A DNA stretch of 64,000 bases from Dyadobacter sp. CY343 (GCF_021390335.1 NZ_JAJUXK010000006.1:1-64000), one strand, 5' to 3'. Numbered from the stretch's first letter, positions 34,564 to 44,040 are shown. Numbers and translations are program-made. Notes: generated by a model from the letters alone, not told the origin.

Positions 34564-35082
34564 TTACAGCAATTTCTTCATCATAATGTCCGTCTGTTCA
34601 TCTTCCCCAAACTTGAAAATATGTTTGTCAAAAACCACGAAACCATTCTTTTCATAAAACCGGATCGCTTTGGGATTTTTCTCCCAAACGCCCAGCCAGA
34701 GATAAATTTTCTGTTCCAGCTGCGCAACTGCCAGCGCTTTATCGTACAATAGCTGACCTACTTTTTTACCATGATAGTCGCTTTTGACGTAAATACGCTC
34801 GATTTCAAATGAAGAAGTATCCCGCAATTCCGTTTGCGCCTCGCCGGTATTCAACTTCATATACCCGACCGGATTTTCACCCAGCCAAGCGATGTAAAAC
34901 TGCGAATCCGGATTATTAAGCTCTTCCGTCAGTTTCACTTCACCGAAGTTTTCAGCAAGATATTTCTGCATATCCGCCTCTGTATTGGCTTCTGCAAATG
35001 TTTCGAAAAAGGTCTCTCTGCTAATTTGCTGAACCGTTGCCAGGCCCTCAACACTAGCTCTGGTTATCGTGATCTGATCCAT
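34564..35082 (-). CDS. GNAT-family N-acetyltransferase
   Basis: 172 residues with a complete GNAT fold: TRASVEGLATVQQISRETFF at the start, FYIAWLGENPVGYMKLNTGE as central strands, FEIERIYVKSDYHGKKVGQLLYDKAL with the acetyl-CoA loop (Y-H-G-K-K-V-G), and KAIRFYEKNGFVVFD near the end. The ETFFETFAEAN stretch is typical of the PaiA/SpeG-like acetyltransferase group acting on polyamines or other amines. Its 5' end lies about 15 bases from the end of the guanidine exporter gene, and both are on the same strand. Confidence 0.8.
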   Translation of the reverse strand: MDQITITRASVEGLATVQQISRETFFETFAEANTEADMQKYLAENFGEVKLTEELNNPDSQFYIAWLGENPVGYMKLNTGEAQTELRDTSSFEIERIYVKSDYHGKKVGQLLYDKALAVAQLEQKIYLWLGVWEKNPKAIRFYEKNGFVVFDKHIFKFGEDEQTDIMMKKLL

Positions 35083-35096
35083 TTACTAAGAATTTT

Positions 35097-35408
35097 TTAG
35101 GAAAGTTTCATTAATACAAGTCCGGCCGTGATGAGCAATGCTGCTGTGATCCGCATGGCATTGGCCGGCTCGCCCAACAAAAAAGTGCCGATCAGGAACG
35201 CACCGACTGCGCCAATGCCCGTCCAAACCGTATAGGCAGTACTAAGTGGCAGCGTGCGCATGGCCATTGCGAGCAAGGCAAAGCTGGCGATCATTGCAAC
35301 GATGGTGATTGAGGCAGGAACAAGCCGGGTAAAACCTTCCGACTGCTTCATGAAATAAGCCCATACAACCTCAAGGAGGCCGGCGGCAACCAAATAACTC
35401 CAGGACAT
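35097..35408 (-). CDS. gdx: Guanidinium exporter of the SMR family
   Basis: 103 residues from ATG 35408; the ATG at 35420 would start only four bases after the riboswitch and adds residues not found in the family. Four membrane helices with E13 (GLLEVVWA), the substrate-binding Glu. The Gdx/SugE signature is clear: KQSEGFTRLVPAS, AMRTLPLSTAYTVWTGIGAV, then LGEPANAMR. Gdx proteins exchange guanidinium for protons, in contrast to the multidrug EmrE branch. The guanidine-II riboswitch upstream confirms the assignment. The GNAT gene downstream may be cotranscribed. Confidence 0.92.
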   Translation of the reverse strand: MSWSYLVAAGLLEVVWAYFMKQSEGFTRLVPASITIVAMIASFALLAMAMRTLPLSTAYTVWTGIGAVGAFLIGTFLLGEPANAMRITAALLITAGLVLMKLS

Positions 35409-35423
35409 GACTTTGACCATTTA

Positions 35424-35472
35424 GGCCGGGCCGTCCCGATTCGGTTCCCACTATGGGGGAGGTCGTCCTCCT
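35424..35472 (-). promoter_or_regulatory. Guanidine-II (mini-ykkC) riboswitch
   Basis: On the minus strand two short hairpins carry the diagnostic ACGR loops: GGAGG-ACGA-CCTCC (35471 to 35458) and CGGG-ACGG-CCCG (35438 to 35427), separated by about 20 bases. The second lies just upstream of the gdx start. In known guanidine-II riboswitches the two loops pair when guanidinium binds, freeing the ribosome site. The match of both loops, both stems and the downstream gene makes the call firm. Confidence 0.9.
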
Positions 35473-35610
35473 GCTGCGAACTATTATAGTGCTAAGCAGC
35501 GCGACAAAAATACGACTTTACGGAATATTGAACAACCTATTTCCCAAGCCATTTCATTGTATATAAAATTTTATTATATATTTATGCAATCTACTTAACT
35601 ATCCTGAATC

Positions 35611-37041
35611 ATGCCAGCAAATCATTTCAAAGGATCCGTCATTTACTTTGCATTTCTGCTGCTTTGCACGCTGAGTGCGCATGCGCAGGGACCGGTGATG
35701 TTGTCTAACGAACAGGGCGCAAATCTGTCGAACATTAAAAAGTACATGGATGAGAAGCCGAATGCTGATTCTGCATTTCACTTTATCCAGGCGTTTTCGA
35801 AAGACACCAGTGCAGTCACCAAAGAAATTCTGACGCAAATAATTCATTACTCTCTCGCGCAATTGCTGGACAGTACCGCGCTGTATTCCGACTCTTTGAA
35901 GGCTGCCAATGCGAAGCAAAATAGTGATTTAGGAAAGGCACTTCTTGATAAATTAACTCGCAGAAGCACGACTCAACTGGCTGAAATGCTCAGTCCGTTA
36001 CACAGCTGGTTTCAAATTAAAGAATCCGCTAATAAGGTCTCATCGATCTCAGTAATTACAGATGATTTTATTAAAAATGAAATCACTTCCAAAGACTTGT
36101 ATGAAAACAGGTCCGGGAGATACGGGGTGATGATATATAAAATGTTATTGACAAACCACGACCTGGACCCTGTTTCAGAAAAGCTGTTTTCTGCCTTGAA
36201 CCAAAATTTGAAAAACAGCCAGATTAAGGCTACCGAATCCACTTCATATAACGAACTTCAGAAAAGAGCCTGGCTGCGGTATATGTATGCAAGTTTGAAT
36301 GCATTACGGGCTGGTAATATTGAAAATACAGATCAAAAAGGTATTAATTTGAAAACTGCTTTCAATTACAGTGCAGATCGAATCGACTTAAACAATTATG
36401 GATTCTACTACGACCTGCCGTTTCTTTTCGGTACTGATAAAATTTCGTTTGATACTGATTATCTGGATTTTCTAACAAAACAAAAGGCCGATCCCGATAC
36501 GTTACTTCCCGTTTTACTACAAATGTCACTGGCGGATCCTGCGTACAAAAAGCAGCTGCAAGAAGTGTTTAATAACTCAAAAAATCACCAAACAGATTTT
36601 AAAACTTACTGGCTTGAACATGTGAATAACCAGGCAGAGCAAGTTCCGGCGATTGATCTTTTAATGCTTAATAATGAAAAGTTTACAATTCAAAAACAGA
36701 AAGGGAAATGGATACTGATTGATTTTTGGGGAACATGGTGCGCACCCTGCCGCGAAGAACATCCTGATCTTGAAAATCTGTACAAATCATATATTGTCTC
36801 AAAGCAGGAAAAGATAGCTTTGCTTACTATTGCTTGCAATGACACCAAAAAGAAGGTTCTGAATTATATAACAGAAAAGAAATTCACGTTTCCTGTGGCG
36901 TTATCCGATGGAAAAGTGGAAAAGAATTTTGCAATTACTTACTACCCAACCAAACTATTGATCACGCCGCAAGGGAAATACCTGCGTGTCCCCAACGGAG
37001 AAAAATGGGTTGAGTTTGTCAGACTTTACACGGATCTTTAA
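35611..37041 (+). CDS. TlpA-like thioredoxin-domain protein, exported
   Basis: 476 residues with a signal peptide (FAFLLLCTLSAHAQ). Residues 25-340 form a helical N-terminal region without known family. From about 345 a thioredoxin fold of the TlpA/ResA type follows: WILIDFWGTWCAPCREEHPD with C377 and C380, then IALLTIACNDTKKKVLNYIT, then cis-Pro loop ITYYPTKLLITPQG. Such proteins reduce disulfides in the periplasm, for example for cytochrome c maturation. The long N-terminal part is common in Bacteroidetes TlpA proteins. Confidence 0.8.
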   Translation: MPANHFKGSVIYFAFLLLCTLSAHAQGPVMLSNEQGANLSNIKKYMDEKPNADSAFHFIQAFSKDTSAVTKEILTQIIHYSLAQLLDSTALYSDSLKAANAKQNSDLGKALLDKLTRRSTTQLAEMLSPLHSWFQIKESANKVSSISVITDDFIKNEITSKDLYENRSGRYGVMIYKMLLTNHDLDPVSEKLFSALNQNLKNSQIKATESTSYNELQKRAWLRYMYASLNALRAGNIENTDQKGINLKTAFNYSADRIDLNNYGFYYDLPFLFGTDKISFDTDYLDFLTKQKADPDTLLPVLLQMSLADPAYKKQLQEVFNNSKNHQTDFKTYWLEHVNNQAEQVPAIDLLMLNNEKFTIQKQKGKWILIDFWGTWCAPCREEHPDLENLYKSYIVSKQEKIALLTIACNDTKKKVLNYITEKKFTFPVALSDGKVEKNFAITYYPTKLLITPQGKYLRVPNGEKWVEFVRLYTDL

Positions 37042-37085
37042 CACAAAAAGACGACAGTACTTCCAATATCAATACGCATTTACTT

Positions 37086-38732
37086 TCAGCGTGTAGTTAT
37101 TTTAATATCCTTAAACATAAAAGCATTATCGCTGACCCGCAACTCTTTGCCGCTGGCAGCAGTTACGTTTTTTAATATTACTTCTTTGGTCTTTATGTAG
37201 GGAAATTTTTCCTGATAAGAAGCGTCTTTCATTTCCGGATTGAAATTGGCAAAAATTGCGGGTCCCATGTAACTTTCCGGGTGTTGTGCATCCTCAATTT
37301 TAAGATTTTCAATGGTGATCTTTTCGGGCATATAGCACGTATAGCCGAAATCGTGCTGACCAGAATAGGAGCCGCTGATCAGGACTGGATTGGCTGGTTT
37401 GCCGTTTACAGGAACGAAAACGCAATTCCGGATCACCAGCTCTCCCTGCCACGTACTACCGTAATCCGAGCGCAGGTTGACGATGCTCCTGCCGCGGATG
37501 GTCGAGTTTTCTACCAGCAACATTCCACTGCCGATTGCATTAATCCCCATATGCCCGAGCGTCGAGTTACGGATTGTCGCATTGGCAACGCCCTGATGCG
37601 CATCAAACCGCGAGAGTGTGCAGTTATCGTAAAGCAGGTTTTTGCAAAAGTTGGAGCCGAGAATACCCCAGTAGGTATTGTCGTTGATATCGTTCGTCTG
37701 GCTGCAATTGATAAAAGAAACATTCAGCGCGCGGTTGACGGACAGGTCGTAAGTTCCCATTGTGACAGGCTTGCCGGCCGCACCGATCGTGCTGTATGTT
37801 TTGTGACCGGTCAGGATCGAGTTCTTCACCGTCACGTAAGCGCATTCACCAATATTAATAAACCCGCCGTAAGGTGCACCATGCTCTCCTTCTCCCGTAA
37901 TGCGATGTTCAAGCCCGTCGACAAGCACATTGGAGCGCCTGACCGCAATGTTCCGGTTGTAGTAAGTGTATTTTGATTCTGCTTTGTTGGCGATCGTCGT
38001 AAACCGCCCCCCGGTGATCTTCAATGGTTTTTCGTCTATTGGCAATGCAGTTATCTCGGTTATTTCACTGAAATCCCAGATAATTGGCGCATTCATATCA
38101 ACCTTTCCGTTTTTATCAACTACAAAAATATCAGTCTGGGATGAGCCATTATTTTGGTTGAGCCCAAACCGGATATATTGTTTTACATTGGAATTTGTGA
38201 CCGTGATGAGACAAGCCCCGGGCAAAGAGGCTTCGATTTTTTCCTGATTTCTTTTAAGCGAAGTTACATTTTCCAGCTTAAACGATTTTAAGCCCGAACT
38301 GACTGTAAAGACTGCAGCATTTCTATTCTGAACTTCGGTATCGTCAATGATGAACGCGGCTTTGCCAAAATCAGTATCGGTCTGAACAACCGCTGTGCGC
38401 TCTTTTCCGCTGATATAATAGGTAGCTCCATCGTCGGCTTTCACTGCAAGTCCGTGCAGATTGGCGAATGCGTGGGTAGCGGCAATAGCATCCATATCAT
38501 CGCTTTTTCCGTTGCCTTTGGCACCGAAGTCACTGTAACGTACTGATTTTTTGCTTTTCAGTTTGGATACATCTTTGGGAGGCACATTTACGCGCAATTT
38601 TCCGTTTTCCGCGACGACCTCGGTTTTCCCTTTTTCGGAGGCGATCAGGATATTCTCGGACGGGGCATTGGTTTGTCCGTGTGCCACGAATGCACGAATA
38701 AAAAACACGAATAACAGCAGCTTGCACTTCAT
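37086..38732 (-). CDS. Secreted right-handed parallel beta-helix protein
   Basis: 548 residues with a signal peptide (LLLFVFFIRAFVAHGQ). After a linker the motif YSDFGAKGNGKSDDMDAIAA at about 66-85 marks the pectate-lyase-3/glycosyl-hydrolase-28-like start of a beta helix. Many short strand turns follow (LLVENSTIRGRSIVNLRS, ELVIRNCVFVPVNGKP, TIENLKIEDAQ). Such proteins bind or cleave polysaccharides. No catalytic triad can be assigned by eye. It is convergent with the TlpA-like gene. Confidence 0.75.
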   Translation of the reverse strand: MKCKLLLFVFFIRAFVAHGQTNAPSENILIASEKGKTEVVAENGKLRVNVPPKDVSKLKSKKSVRYSDFGAKGNGKSDDMDAIAATHAFANLHGLAVKADDGATYYISGKERTAVVQTDTDFGKAAFIIDDTEVQNRNAAVFTVSSGLKSFKLENVTSLKRNQEKIEASLPGACLITVTNSNVKQYIRFGLNQNNGSSQTDIFVVDKNGKVDMNAPIIWDFSEITEITALPIDEKPLKITGGRFTTIANKAESKYTYYNRNIAVRRSNVLVDGLEHRITGEGEHGAPYGGFINIGECAYVTVKNSILTGHKTYSTIGAAGKPVTMGTYDLSVNRALNVSFINCSQTNDINDNTYWGILGSNFCKNLLYDNCTLSRFDAHQGVANATIRNSTLGHMGINAIGSGMLLVENSTIRGRSIVNLRSDYGSTWQGELVIRNCVFVPVNGKPANPVLISGSYSGQHDFGYTCYMPEKITIENLKIEDAQHPESYMGPAIFANFNPEMKDASYQEKFPYIKTKEVILKNVTAASGKELRVSDNAFMFKDIKITTR

Positions 38733-38935
38733 TATTTAATCAGGTTTAGTCCTTATGCCCTTAAAAGCAGGGTTTCGCCCGGCTGCTACTCTAAATGCGC
38801 CCAAAGTCGCACATGGTAATTCAAAGAAATTTTAAAACTAATCCGCTAGAATTAATTTGATCCAGCTCTTTCAGAAAGAAATGTTTTGTGTAGTTTTGAA
38901 CACAAATCACCTCTCAGTTACTTCTCTATTCTTTC

Positions 38936-39613
38936 ATGAAAAAATCATTACTTTTTTTGTTAGTCTGCGTATCGTGGACTGTCGCCGGTTATGCGCAAGA
39001 AATGTCAGAAACACGTAACAGGAATGTGCGCGACGACGGTTTTGCGCGCTGGCAGTACCGATTACAGGGCGGCTACGTGCGGCGCATTGCACGCATCAGC
39101 GACCAGGTTGCGCCTGGCACGCAGGATTATCTGAAAAAGATGAAATCGGGCTATACGTTTGGCGGAGATATCCACTATTTCGTTTCAGAGCCGCTGGGAT
39201 TTGGTGTGAAGTACACTCACAACGGTTACCAATATACGGAAGCAGATTTCAAGGATAAGATCAGAATGAATTATTTTGCGCTTTCGGGTTTAAACCGGCT
39301 TATACTCCGGTCTGAGGATGAAGTTTTGCTGGGAGTGAATGTGGGCTATCAATCCTACCGCGACCAGCTTGCCGCTTCCGGGGCTGAACTCGCTATTACA
39401 GGCGGTACACTGGGTGCAGGCGTTGAGATCGGATATGCATTCAGGCTTTCGCCAGGTACCAAAGCATTTTTGAACCTCTCCCTCTTGTCAGGCACGATCA
39501 CGAAGGTAAATGTAGAAACCGGTGGTCGGAAAGAAACGGTAAAGCTAGACAAAGACGAATTTGAAGGACTCGGCAGACTGGAACTTACACTGGGGTTGCG
39601 TTTTGGTAAATAA
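38936..39613 (+). CDS. Outer-membrane beta-barrel protein
   Basis: 225 residues with a signal peptide (LLFLLVCVSWTVAGYAQ) and alternating amphipathic strands ending in aromatic residues (YRLQGGYVRRIA, GFGVKYTHNGYQYT, VLLGVNVGYQSY, GAGVEIGYAFRL), closing with a terminal LELTLGLRFGK. This is the pattern of a small eight- or ten-stranded porin-like barrel. Substrate or function unknown. Confidence 0.7.
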   Translation: MKKSLLFLLVCVSWTVAGYAQEMSETRNRNVRDDGFARWQYRLQGGYVRRIARISDQVAPGTQDYLKKMKSGYTFGGDIHYFVSEPLGFGVKYTHNGYQYTEADFKDKIRMNYFALSGLNRLILRSEDEVLLGVNVGYQSYRDQLAASGAELAITGGTLGAGVEIGYAFRLSPGTKAFLNLSLLSGTITKVNVETGGRKETVKLDKDEFEGLGRLELTLGLRFGK

Positions 39614-39752
39614 GTTGTCGCGTCCGTAAATAATCAATAGTTGTTCGAAACTGGACGTTTCAAATAAGTAAAAACCTCTGAATCAGCCGCTTGACAGACT
39701 GGTATCATATTTTAGTTTGCAAATAATTCCTTTACCTTTTGCCAAATCAGAT

Positions 39753-42158
39753 ATGATCCAAAACTACTTCAAGATCGCATTCAGGGGTTTTTACAAAAAC
39801 AAGGGTTATACGCTGATCAACATATCCGGACTGGCGCTTGGCATGGCGATGGCGATGCTGATATTCCTGTGGGTTTGGGACGAATGGAACTTCAATAAAA
39901 ACGTAGAAAATTACGGGCGCGTGGGTAGGGTAATGCACCACGCTGCTCAAAACGGAACTAGCGTTAGCTCACCCAATATGCCGTTTCCCCTCGCCACAGC
40001 GCTACGGGAAAGTTACAAGGCAGATTTCGAGCACGTAGCAGTTTCTTGGGATACCGAAGATTACACGCTTGCCTGGGGAGCTCATAAATTCAAAAAGAAA
40101 GGCCGGTTCATCGAAGCTGGCGGCGCAAAGATTCTCGCCCTCAAAATGGTCGGCGGCGATGCGGCGACGCTAGAAGACCCGTCGAAAATATTGATAGCGG
40201 AATCTGCGGCAACCTCTATTTTTGGGAAAACAAATCCGGTCGGGCAGCTTGTGAAGATCGATAATGAGCTGGAAGCGATGGTAGCCGGCGTGTACCACGA
40301 TTTCCCTCAAAATTCAGACTACTATAACCTGTCATTTGTAGCGCCCTGGACGCTTTTTACTGCCGTTAAACGCAGACAGTGGGTCAACGAGCTGGCAGAC
40401 AATTGGGAAATCGAAACCTTTGAAATACTTGTCCAAACCACAAAGAACACTTCCATTGAAGCTGCGTCGGCAAAGATCAGAAATGAGCTGAACAAGCATT
40501 CTAAAGAGGGAAAAAAGGCCGCAGTTTCCATTCACCCAATGGGTAAGTGGCATCTTTATTCTTCCTGGGAAAATGGGATCAATACCGGCGGGCAGATCTA
40601 TTATTTGAAGTTATTCATCGGAATTGCGGTTTTTATCCTGCTATTGGCTTGTATCAATTTCATGAACCTCAGCACGGCACGTTCCGGGCAGCGGGCGCGG
40701 GAAGTGGGGGTACGTAAGGCGGTCGGATCGGGGCGTACGCAACTCATATTCCAGTTTATCACGGAGTCTTTTCTGGTTGTAGCCTTCTCTTTTTTAGCGG
40801 CTCTGCTCATTGTTCAGCTTGCATTGCCGCAATTCAATGCAATTACTGAAAAGCAGATCGAGCTACTTGACCCGAATGGAATTGTATCTAACCCTTACTT
40901 CTTACTGACGTGCGCCGGTTTCTGCGTGCTGGTGAGCTTCCTGGCCGGCGCTTATCCTGCATTTTATCTGTCTTCTTTTAAGCCAATCAGTGTTTTAAAA
41001 TCGAGCTTAACCCATTCCAGCGGGCATTCTTTGACACCGAGAAGAATACTTGTTATCCTGCAATTCACAATCTCCATTTCCCTGATCGTCGGCACGGTGG
41101 GTGTTTTCCGGCAGATACAATTTGGGCTGAACAGAAATATCGGTTATGACAAAAGCAATCTGATCAATGTAAAAATACCACCTGGAAGTGTGCGCCTGGA
41201 TGCGTTGAAAAATGACCTGCTGCAATCCGGCGTGGTGACTTCCGTCGCCCAGTCTTCCGGCCCGGTTACGGATGTCCTGTCCAATGCAAGAGGGTTTGAA
41301 TGGGCAGGCAAAGCGCCTGATAACCAGGATGAATTTGCAGTAATCGCAGCATCGCATTCGTACGGGAAAACGGTCGGCTGGCGGGTTGTTGCGGGACGGG
41401 ATTTTTCGGAAGCGTTTTTAGCCGATTCATCGGCGATCATCGTGAACCAGTCCGCAGCCAGGTATATGGAACTCGCCGATCCGGTCGGGAAAAAGGTGGG
41501 GTGGAAAGACGGTACTTTCAACGATACCGAATATCATATTGTAGGTGTAGTGCAGGATATGATCATGCAATCGCCCTACGAGCCTGTGAAACAGACGATT
41601 TACTTCATGACCTACGCTCCTAATTATTTGTACATTAAGCTGGATCCGAAGACTCAACTGGGAAATGCGCTTGCAAAAGTCCGTACCCTGTTCGACGAGC
41701 ACGTACCAGGTGCAGTTCTCGATATTCAATTTGCCGAAGAACAATATGGTTCTAAATTTCATGCTGAAAATCGGATTGGTAAACTGACTTTCCTCTTCGC
41801 TGCGATCGCTATTTTTATATCCTGCCTCGGTGTATTCGGGCTGGCTGCATTCACCGCAGAGCAGCGGCGGAGCGAAATTGGCATCAGGAAAGTACTCGGG
41901 GCTTCGGTAGCGAGTGTCTGGAAACTGATCACCAAAGAATTCGTATACCTAACCGTGATCGCCATTTTCATTGCCATACCAATAAGCTATTATTTCCTCA
42001 CCGAAATGCTGGCCAGGTACCAATATCGCTCGACTATTCCCTGGTGGATTTTTGCCGGGTCGGGGCTGGCAGCTCTTGGAGTGACTATTTTAACCGTGAG
42101 TTACCTGGCAATTAAGGCAGCGCTTTCAGATCCTGTGAAGGCACTTCGCTCTGAGTAA
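39753..42158 (+). CDS. MacB/FtsX-type ABC transporter permease
   Basis: 801 residues from ATG 39753 (MIQNYFKIAFRGFYKNKGYT, the typical start). It is a tandem permease: helix at about 20-42, a periplasmic MacB_PCD domain, FtsX helices near 285-430 with the STARSGQRAREVGVRKAVGS loop, a second periplasmic domain from about 455, and a second FtsX block with AEQRRSEIGIRKVLGASVAS, ending DPVKALRSE. Bacteroidetes hold many such stand-alone permeases, which work with a separate ATPase in lipoprotein or peptide export. No ATPase gene is adjacent. Confidence 0.9.
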   Translation: MIQNYFKIAFRGFYKNKGYTLINISGLALGMAMAMLIFLWVWDEWNFNKNVENYGRVGRVMHHAAQNGTSVSSPNMPFPLATALRESYKADFEHVAVSWDTEDYTLAWGAHKFKKKGRFIEAGGAKILALKMVGGDAATLEDPSKILIAESAATSIFGKTNPVGQLVKIDNELEAMVAGVYHDFPQNSDYYNLSFVAPWTLFTAVKRRQWVNELADNWEIETFEILVQTTKNTSIEAASAKIRNELNKHSKEGKKAAVSIHPMGKWHLYSSWENGINTGGQIYYLKLFIGIAVFILLLACINFMNLSTARSGQRAREVGVRKAVGSGRTQLIFQFITESFLVVAFSFLAALLIVQLALPQFNAITEKQIELLDPNGIVSNPYFLLTCAGFCVLVSFLAGAYPAFYLSSFKPISVLKSSLTHSSGHSLTPRRILVILQFTISISLIVGTVGVFRQIQFGLNRNIGYDKSNLINVKIPPGSVRLDALKNDLLQSGVVTSVAQSSGPVTDVLSNARGFEWAGKAPDNQDEFAVIAASHSYGKTVGWRVVAGRDFSEAFLADSSAIIVNQSAARYMELADPVGKKVGWKDGTFNDTEYHIVGVVQDMIMQSPYEPVKQTIYFMTYAPNYLYIKLDPKTQLGNALAKVRTLFDEHVPGAVLDIQFAEEQYGSKFHAENRIGKLTFLFAAIAIFISCLGVFGLAAFTAEQRRSEIGIRKVLGASVASVWKLITKEFVYLTVIAIFIAIPISYYFLTEMLARYQYRSTIPWWIFAGSGLAALGVTILTVSYLAIKAALSDPVKALRSE

Positions 42159-42227
42159 CAATTCGTGCATTCTTTGTTCAAACCGCCACAAATCCGATTC
42201 TCTTTGTCGGCCGGCACCTCGTTTTTT

Positions 42228-42800
42228 TTAAAATCTGAACCTCAATCCCGTATTCAAAACCCCTTTATAACCATAACCCAGCTCCGTAAACACGCCCACT
42301 TTTTTCCCAAACCTGACCCCAACCGGAGTTAGCTGCGCAGTCATTCCCTGCGTGACTGTGGACGTATTTTGCGCATCGAAAGAGGCTTTCATTACATAAA
42401 ATCCAACTCCTGCCGTCGCATAAACATTAATTCCGGGTTTCCTGACATAGAACCACGTGACTTCCCCGGCTGTTGTAATCGTCTTCACATCCATTTGCGT
42501 ATAATCCGTGTAGCGGAAGTTGCTTTCATTCGCAAAAGCATTATAGCCTGTCGCGCCGCCGATGGCAATGCGTTCCGAGATATAGTATTTATAGCTGACA
42601 AACGGAGCTCCTTTTCGAAACGTAAAGCTTCGGGCACCGTGATCGCTGATGCGTGCAAATCCCATCCACAAATTGCCCAGCATATTTTCGGAAGGCAACA
42701 CGGCGTAACTGGCGGTAATTTCACTACTTCCCTTATCCTGAGCAAAGCTCGGCAGCGTGAGGAGCAGCATTACTATCATTTGCGATACAGTTTTCTTCAT
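42228..42800 (-). CDS. Outer-membrane beta-barrel-like protein
   Basis: 190 residues from the ATG at 42800, giving a signal peptide (SQMIVMLLLTLPSFAQ). Alternating strands with aromatic ends (GAPFVSYKYYISERIAIGGA, INVYATAGVGFYVMK, GVFTELGYGYKGVLNTGLRF) end in a terminal Phe, as needed for Bam-dependent insertion. It is convergent with the permease gene. No specific family is recognised. Confidence 0.65.
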   Translation of the reverse strand: MKKTVSQMIVMLLLTLPSFAQDKGSSEITASYAVLPSENMLGNLWMGFARISDHGARSFTFRKGAPFVSYKYYISERIAIGGATGYNAFANESNFRYTDYTQMDVKTITTAGEVTWFYVRKPGINVYATAGVGFYVMKASFDAQNTSTVTQGMTAQLTPVGVRFGKKVGVFTELGYGYKGVLNTGLRFRF

Positions 42801-42956
42801 GATCCGATCCATTAGGTTTTTGTCCAATTCAAAGTAACTTGGATGATATTAATTTATAACTTGTCGTAGGACATAGATTCATCTTGTTCTCCGACAAGAT
42901 GGGCGATTTCCGGAAAAATGGATTTGACAAAAACGTAACCCTAACCATGTATTTTT

Positions 42957-43574
42957 ATGAAGGCCGCAGAAGATATTAAGCCGCTGCAACAGCTATTGGA
43001 AGCTTCTAACTTCATTCTCTCTGAACCGGTCAAGGCGCGTTTTCAGGAAAGTCTCAAACGGTTTATGATCCCGAAAGGCCGCGTGCTGATCGATGTGGGG
43101 CAGGTTAGCCAGTGTTTGTATTTTATTGAAAAAGGCGCAATGCGTACCTACTATCTGCGCGGCTCTGAGGATATTACTTCTCTGCTCGTCTCCGACGGGG
43201 ATATTGTTTGTATTGCAGAAAGCTTTCTTTTGCAAAAAGCGTCGAGCGACGTACTGGAAACTTTGGAGGATACTTCCGGGTATTCTATTTCCTATGCTAC
43301 TTATCGAAAACTGGTTGAAGAGGATGTTTATATGGCCGGACTAGCGGTAAAGTTGCTTGAACAACATCTTATCAATTTCACTGACCGGGTGAAAGTGTTC
43401 AAATACCTGTCGGTCGAGCAGCGGATCGCACATTATATCAAGCAGCCGTCGTCACTTTTCCGCCGCATCCCCGACCATTACATTGCCACTTACCTGGGTA
43501 CCACCGCCGCTACATTCAGCAGATGCCTGAAAACGGTCAATATGGAAAAAAACACTGGCGCTAATTGCCCATGA
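42957..43574 (+). CDS. Crp/Fnr-family transcriptional regulator
   Basis: 205 residues. The cyclic-nucleotide-binding barrel runs from about 30 to 120 (FMIPKGRVLIDVGQVS, LYFIEKGAMRTYYL, VSDGDIVCIAESFL). The C-terminal helix-turn-helix is IPDHYIATYLGTTAATFSRC. This class in Bacteroidetes lacks a clear cAMP phosphate cassette, so the ligand is uncertain. The last ten residues (MEKNTGANCP) look unlike the family and run into a PemK remnant, suggesting that the 3' end was replaced by a rearrangement. A truncated paralogue lies at 18604. Confidence 0.75.
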   Translation: MKAAEDIKPLQQLLEASNFILSEPVKARFQESLKRFMIPKGRVLIDVGQVSQCLYFIEKGAMRTYYLRGSEDITSLLVSDGDIVCIAESFLLQKASSDVLETLEDTSGYSISYATYRKLVEEDVYMAGLAVKLLEQHLINFTDRVKVFKYLSVEQRIAHYIKQPSSLFRRIPDHYIATYLGTTAATFSRCLKTVNMEKNTGANCP

Positions 43575-43744
43575 AAGCCTATCCGTGGCGCGTGGATTGT
43601 GTTATTCAATCCAAAAATGGGTCTATTGCCTGTGACCAGATCCGGGTAGTAGACAAGATCAGGCTGAGCTCAAAGATTTCGGGATTGTCTTCCAACGAAG
43701 TAAAACAATTGAAATCCGTATTGCAGGAGATGTTTGTCGACTAA
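43571..43744 (+). pseudogene. C-terminal remnant of a PemK/MazF-type toxin
   Basis: An open frame of 57 codons reads YPWRVDCVIQSKNGSIACDQ, then IRVVDKIRLSSKISGLSSNE and ends LKSVLQEMFVD. This is the last half of a MazF/PemK endoribonuclease: the strand before G.IA.DQIR.VDK.RL and the closing helix. The N-terminal half with the catalytic Arg loop is missing, so no toxic activity is expected. It starts inside the last codons of the Crp-family gene. Confidence 0.65.
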
Positions 43745-43810
43745 ATCAGTCGTTGCAAGCAATTTTTTTATTTTTTCCTGCACTGTATGAAATTTCTAAA
43801 AGTTTCATTT

Positions 43811-43948
43811 ACTTTGAAACACAAAGTACTTTTTATATTTTCCGGAAAAGCTATTTTGCGAGAATAATCTCACGGACTTCGTATAAATAACAGGAATGAA
43901 AACCCACATAATAAATTTAGTTGCATTTTTCACTTTGAAACACAAAGT
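43811..43948. repeat. Two copies of a 17-bp palindrome upstream of the DUF4153 gene
   Basis: ACTTTGAAACACAAAGT occurs at 43811-43827 and 43932-43948, each followed by ACTTT and an AT-rich run (the match extends over about 22 bases). Each copy has perfect six-base arms ACTTTG/CAAAGT. They are 121 bases apart and the second ends 92 bases before the start at 44041. This looks like a pair of regulator sites overlapping promoters. Confidence 0.7.
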
Positions 43949-44040
43949 ACTTTATATTTTCTCACTACACTCACAACCTTAAAAACTATGAAGGCAAAAA
44001 AATAGAAAAACACCCGGGAAACTAAAAGACGAAACAGATC

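Noticed and set aside
37281..37976. 231-codon frame opposite the beta-helix gene
   Set aside because: Antisense shadow; the beta-helix frame has signal peptide and strand repeats.
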